Below, piece after piece: positions 6,241 through 7,349 of a stretch of DNA of 7,349 bases; the stretch's first letter is position 1, and each line of letters starts with the position of its first letter. The position numbers and the translations under genes are program-made. The notes beneath the pieces are model-generated. The model ran no database searches. It saw nothing but the letters and a program-made list of their open reading frames with translations, and was not told where the DNA came from. Source of the DNA: Dethiosulfovibrio sp. (GTDB lineage: Bacteria; Synergistota; Synergistia; Synergistales; Dethiosulfovibrionaceae); the NCBI GenBank assembly GCA_028709985.1, contig JAQUTB010000075.1, forward strand, positions 1 to 7,349, in the 5' to 3' direction.

Positions 6241-7349
6241 GATATCCGCTAAAATCGACGATCCTGCTGCTGTGGCTGGCCCTATCGCCGTCGGCCTGGG
6301 CCCTGTCGGGGATAGATAAGGTTCCCCAGTCTCCCGTGTTCCACGCCTCATCCCTTGCGGACGTACCGGTTATATCCCAGGAAGAGCAAAGAGGTCGATA
6401 CGAGGACTTCAAGGCAAAGTTCTATTCCCCCTGGGGCCAGGACAAAAGCCGGGACGGCAGGGAGGTTATAGAGTGGGTATTCGGCAAATACGGCCCAGAC
6501 AGGACCTTCGGTGAAAACCTGAAGCCGAGGTCGGAGAGATGGATATCCGAGATGAAGGACCGGTCCAACATGGATCAGGTTGACATCATAGGTGCAAAGG
6601 CAATATCCCTCAGGCCCACATCATTGAGGCTAATGCCCACAGAGTCGCCGGTATTTCTCTCCCCTGACCTGCCGGGCGAGGGATACCCTTTCGACTACCT
6701 GCAAAACAGCCTGGTCCACGGAGGGGAGCCCCTGCATCTCTCCCACCTGTCAAAAGACGGCCTCTGGGCCTGGTGCGACACCTCCTACGCCTCAGGATGG
6801 ATAAAGGCTGTAGACTTAGCTGAGGTTAGCGACTCCACCGCGCAGAAATGGATGGGGATGGACCTGGCTGCTGTCGTCAAAGAAGGGACGGTACTGAGGG
6901 ATCACCGAGGAAAGGCCCTCTTCCGGGCCAAGGTCGGGACGGTGTTACCAATCCTCTATAGAGGTGCGGCCACCCTTGAACTGGCCGTTCCGGTCGATGA
7001 CGACGGGGAGATGGCTATGGCCAAGTCTAAGGTGTCCATGGAGGACGTGGTCCCTATGCCCATGGCGGCGACCCCATGGAAGGCGGCTTTTCTGTCGGAG
7101 CAGGTCCTGGGTGAGCCCTACGGCTGGGGGGGCTTTCTGTACAATCGGGACTGTAGCGCCACCACCAGGGACATTATGGCCCCATTCGGGATCTGGCTCC
7201 CTAGAAATTCAAGGGCTCAGGCTCAGACAGGAAAGACTGTATCCCTGGAGGGGATGACAGGGGAGGATAAAAAAAGGACCATCGTCGAAAAAGGGGCACC
7301 CTTTTTCACCCTCCTAGGACAGCCGGGGCACATTATGCTCTACATAGGG
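6237..7349 (+). CDS. Exported SH3 / NlpC-P60 cell-wall peptidase (3' end outside window)
   Basis: Open from ATG 6237 to the window end (371 codons, no stop), so truncated by the edge only. Residues 1-22 are a signal peptide: Arg2/Lys6, a Leu-rich core and an AWA cleavage motif. An N-terminal domain (about 30-115) precedes a bacterial SH3 domain (about 124-190, with LRPTSLRLMPTE, DLPGEGYPFDYLQNS and YASGWI), then a second SH3-like stretch (about 210-285). The catalytic NlpC/P60 (C40) domain starts at about 290: YGWGG (295-299), nucleophile Cys306 in NRDCSATTRD, and the catalytic His365 in GHIMLYIG; the third catalytic residue lies beyond the window. Enzymes of this layout cut gamma-D-Glu-diaminoacid links in peptidoglycan stem peptides in the periplasm. 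The start overlaps the stop of the preceding short frame (ATGA), with only a weak ribosome site, suggesting coupled translation. Confidence 0.92.
   Translation, partial: MRYPLKSTILLLWLALSPSAWALSGIDKVPQSPVFHASSLADVPVISQEEQRGRYEDFKAKFYSPWGQDKSRDGREVIEWVFGKYGPDRTFGENLKPRSERWISEMKDRSNMDQVDIIGAKAISLRPTSLRLMPTESPVFLSPDLPGEGYPFDYLQNSLVHGGEPLHLSHLSKDGLWAWCDTSYASGWIKAVDLAEVSDSTAQKWMGMDLAAVVKEGTVLRDHRGKALFRAKVGTVLPILYRGAATLELAVPVDDDGEMAMAKSKVSMEDVVPMPMAATPWKAAFLSEQVLGEPYGWGGFLYNRDCSATTRDIMAPFGIWLPRNSRAQAQTGKTVSLEGMTGEDKKRTIVEKGAPFFTLLGQPGHIMLYIG

Overview
The window is gene-dense bacterial DNA, roughly 55-60% GC by eye, holding four well-recognised protein genes that are complete or nearly so, one gene cut by each window edge, and two copies of a structured repeat. 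Protein style and the kinds of genes suggest a Gram-negative anaerobe of the Synergistota, perhaps near Dethiosulfovibrio. That placement is inferred from general resemblance; there is no rRNA or other marker gene here to prove it.

Layout: (a) 1-1746, plus strand: the 3' part of a DUF2207-family membrane protein gene whose start lies before the window. (b) 1747-1921: a short tandem/inverted repeat, then the short copy of a hairpin-forming repeat (1785-1896), then the intrinsic terminator of the next, convergent gene. (c) 1922-4027, minus: a soluble triple-PAS histidine kinase with no receiver domain and no response regulator gene beside it. (d) 4028-4298: the kinase leader and the long copy of the same repeat (4075-4298), a nested multi-hairpin structure that runs into the 3' end of the next gene. 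(e) 4232-4903 and 4905-5930, minus: a likely rlmN-rnh operon, 23S rRNA/tRNA adenine C2-methyltransferase followed one base later by an RNase HI that carries a C-terminal SWIM-type zinc finger. (f) 5931-6069: divergent intergenic region. (g) 6070-6240, plus: a short PAS-like reading frame overlapping (ATGA) the start of (h) 6237-7349, plus: an exported SH3 plus NlpC/P60 cell-wall peptidase, cut off by the window end.

The rlmN-rnh pair concerns RNA maturation and RNA/DNA-hybrid removal. The kinase is probably an orphan cytoplasmic sensor, and the outer genes concern the cell envelope. No pathway ties all of them together. The most unusual items are the long/short structured repeat pair flanking the kinase gene, whose long copy supplies the last codons and stop of the RNase H gene, and the RNase HI-SWIM fusion itself. 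No tRNA, rRNA, CRISPR array, transposase or phage gene was seen.
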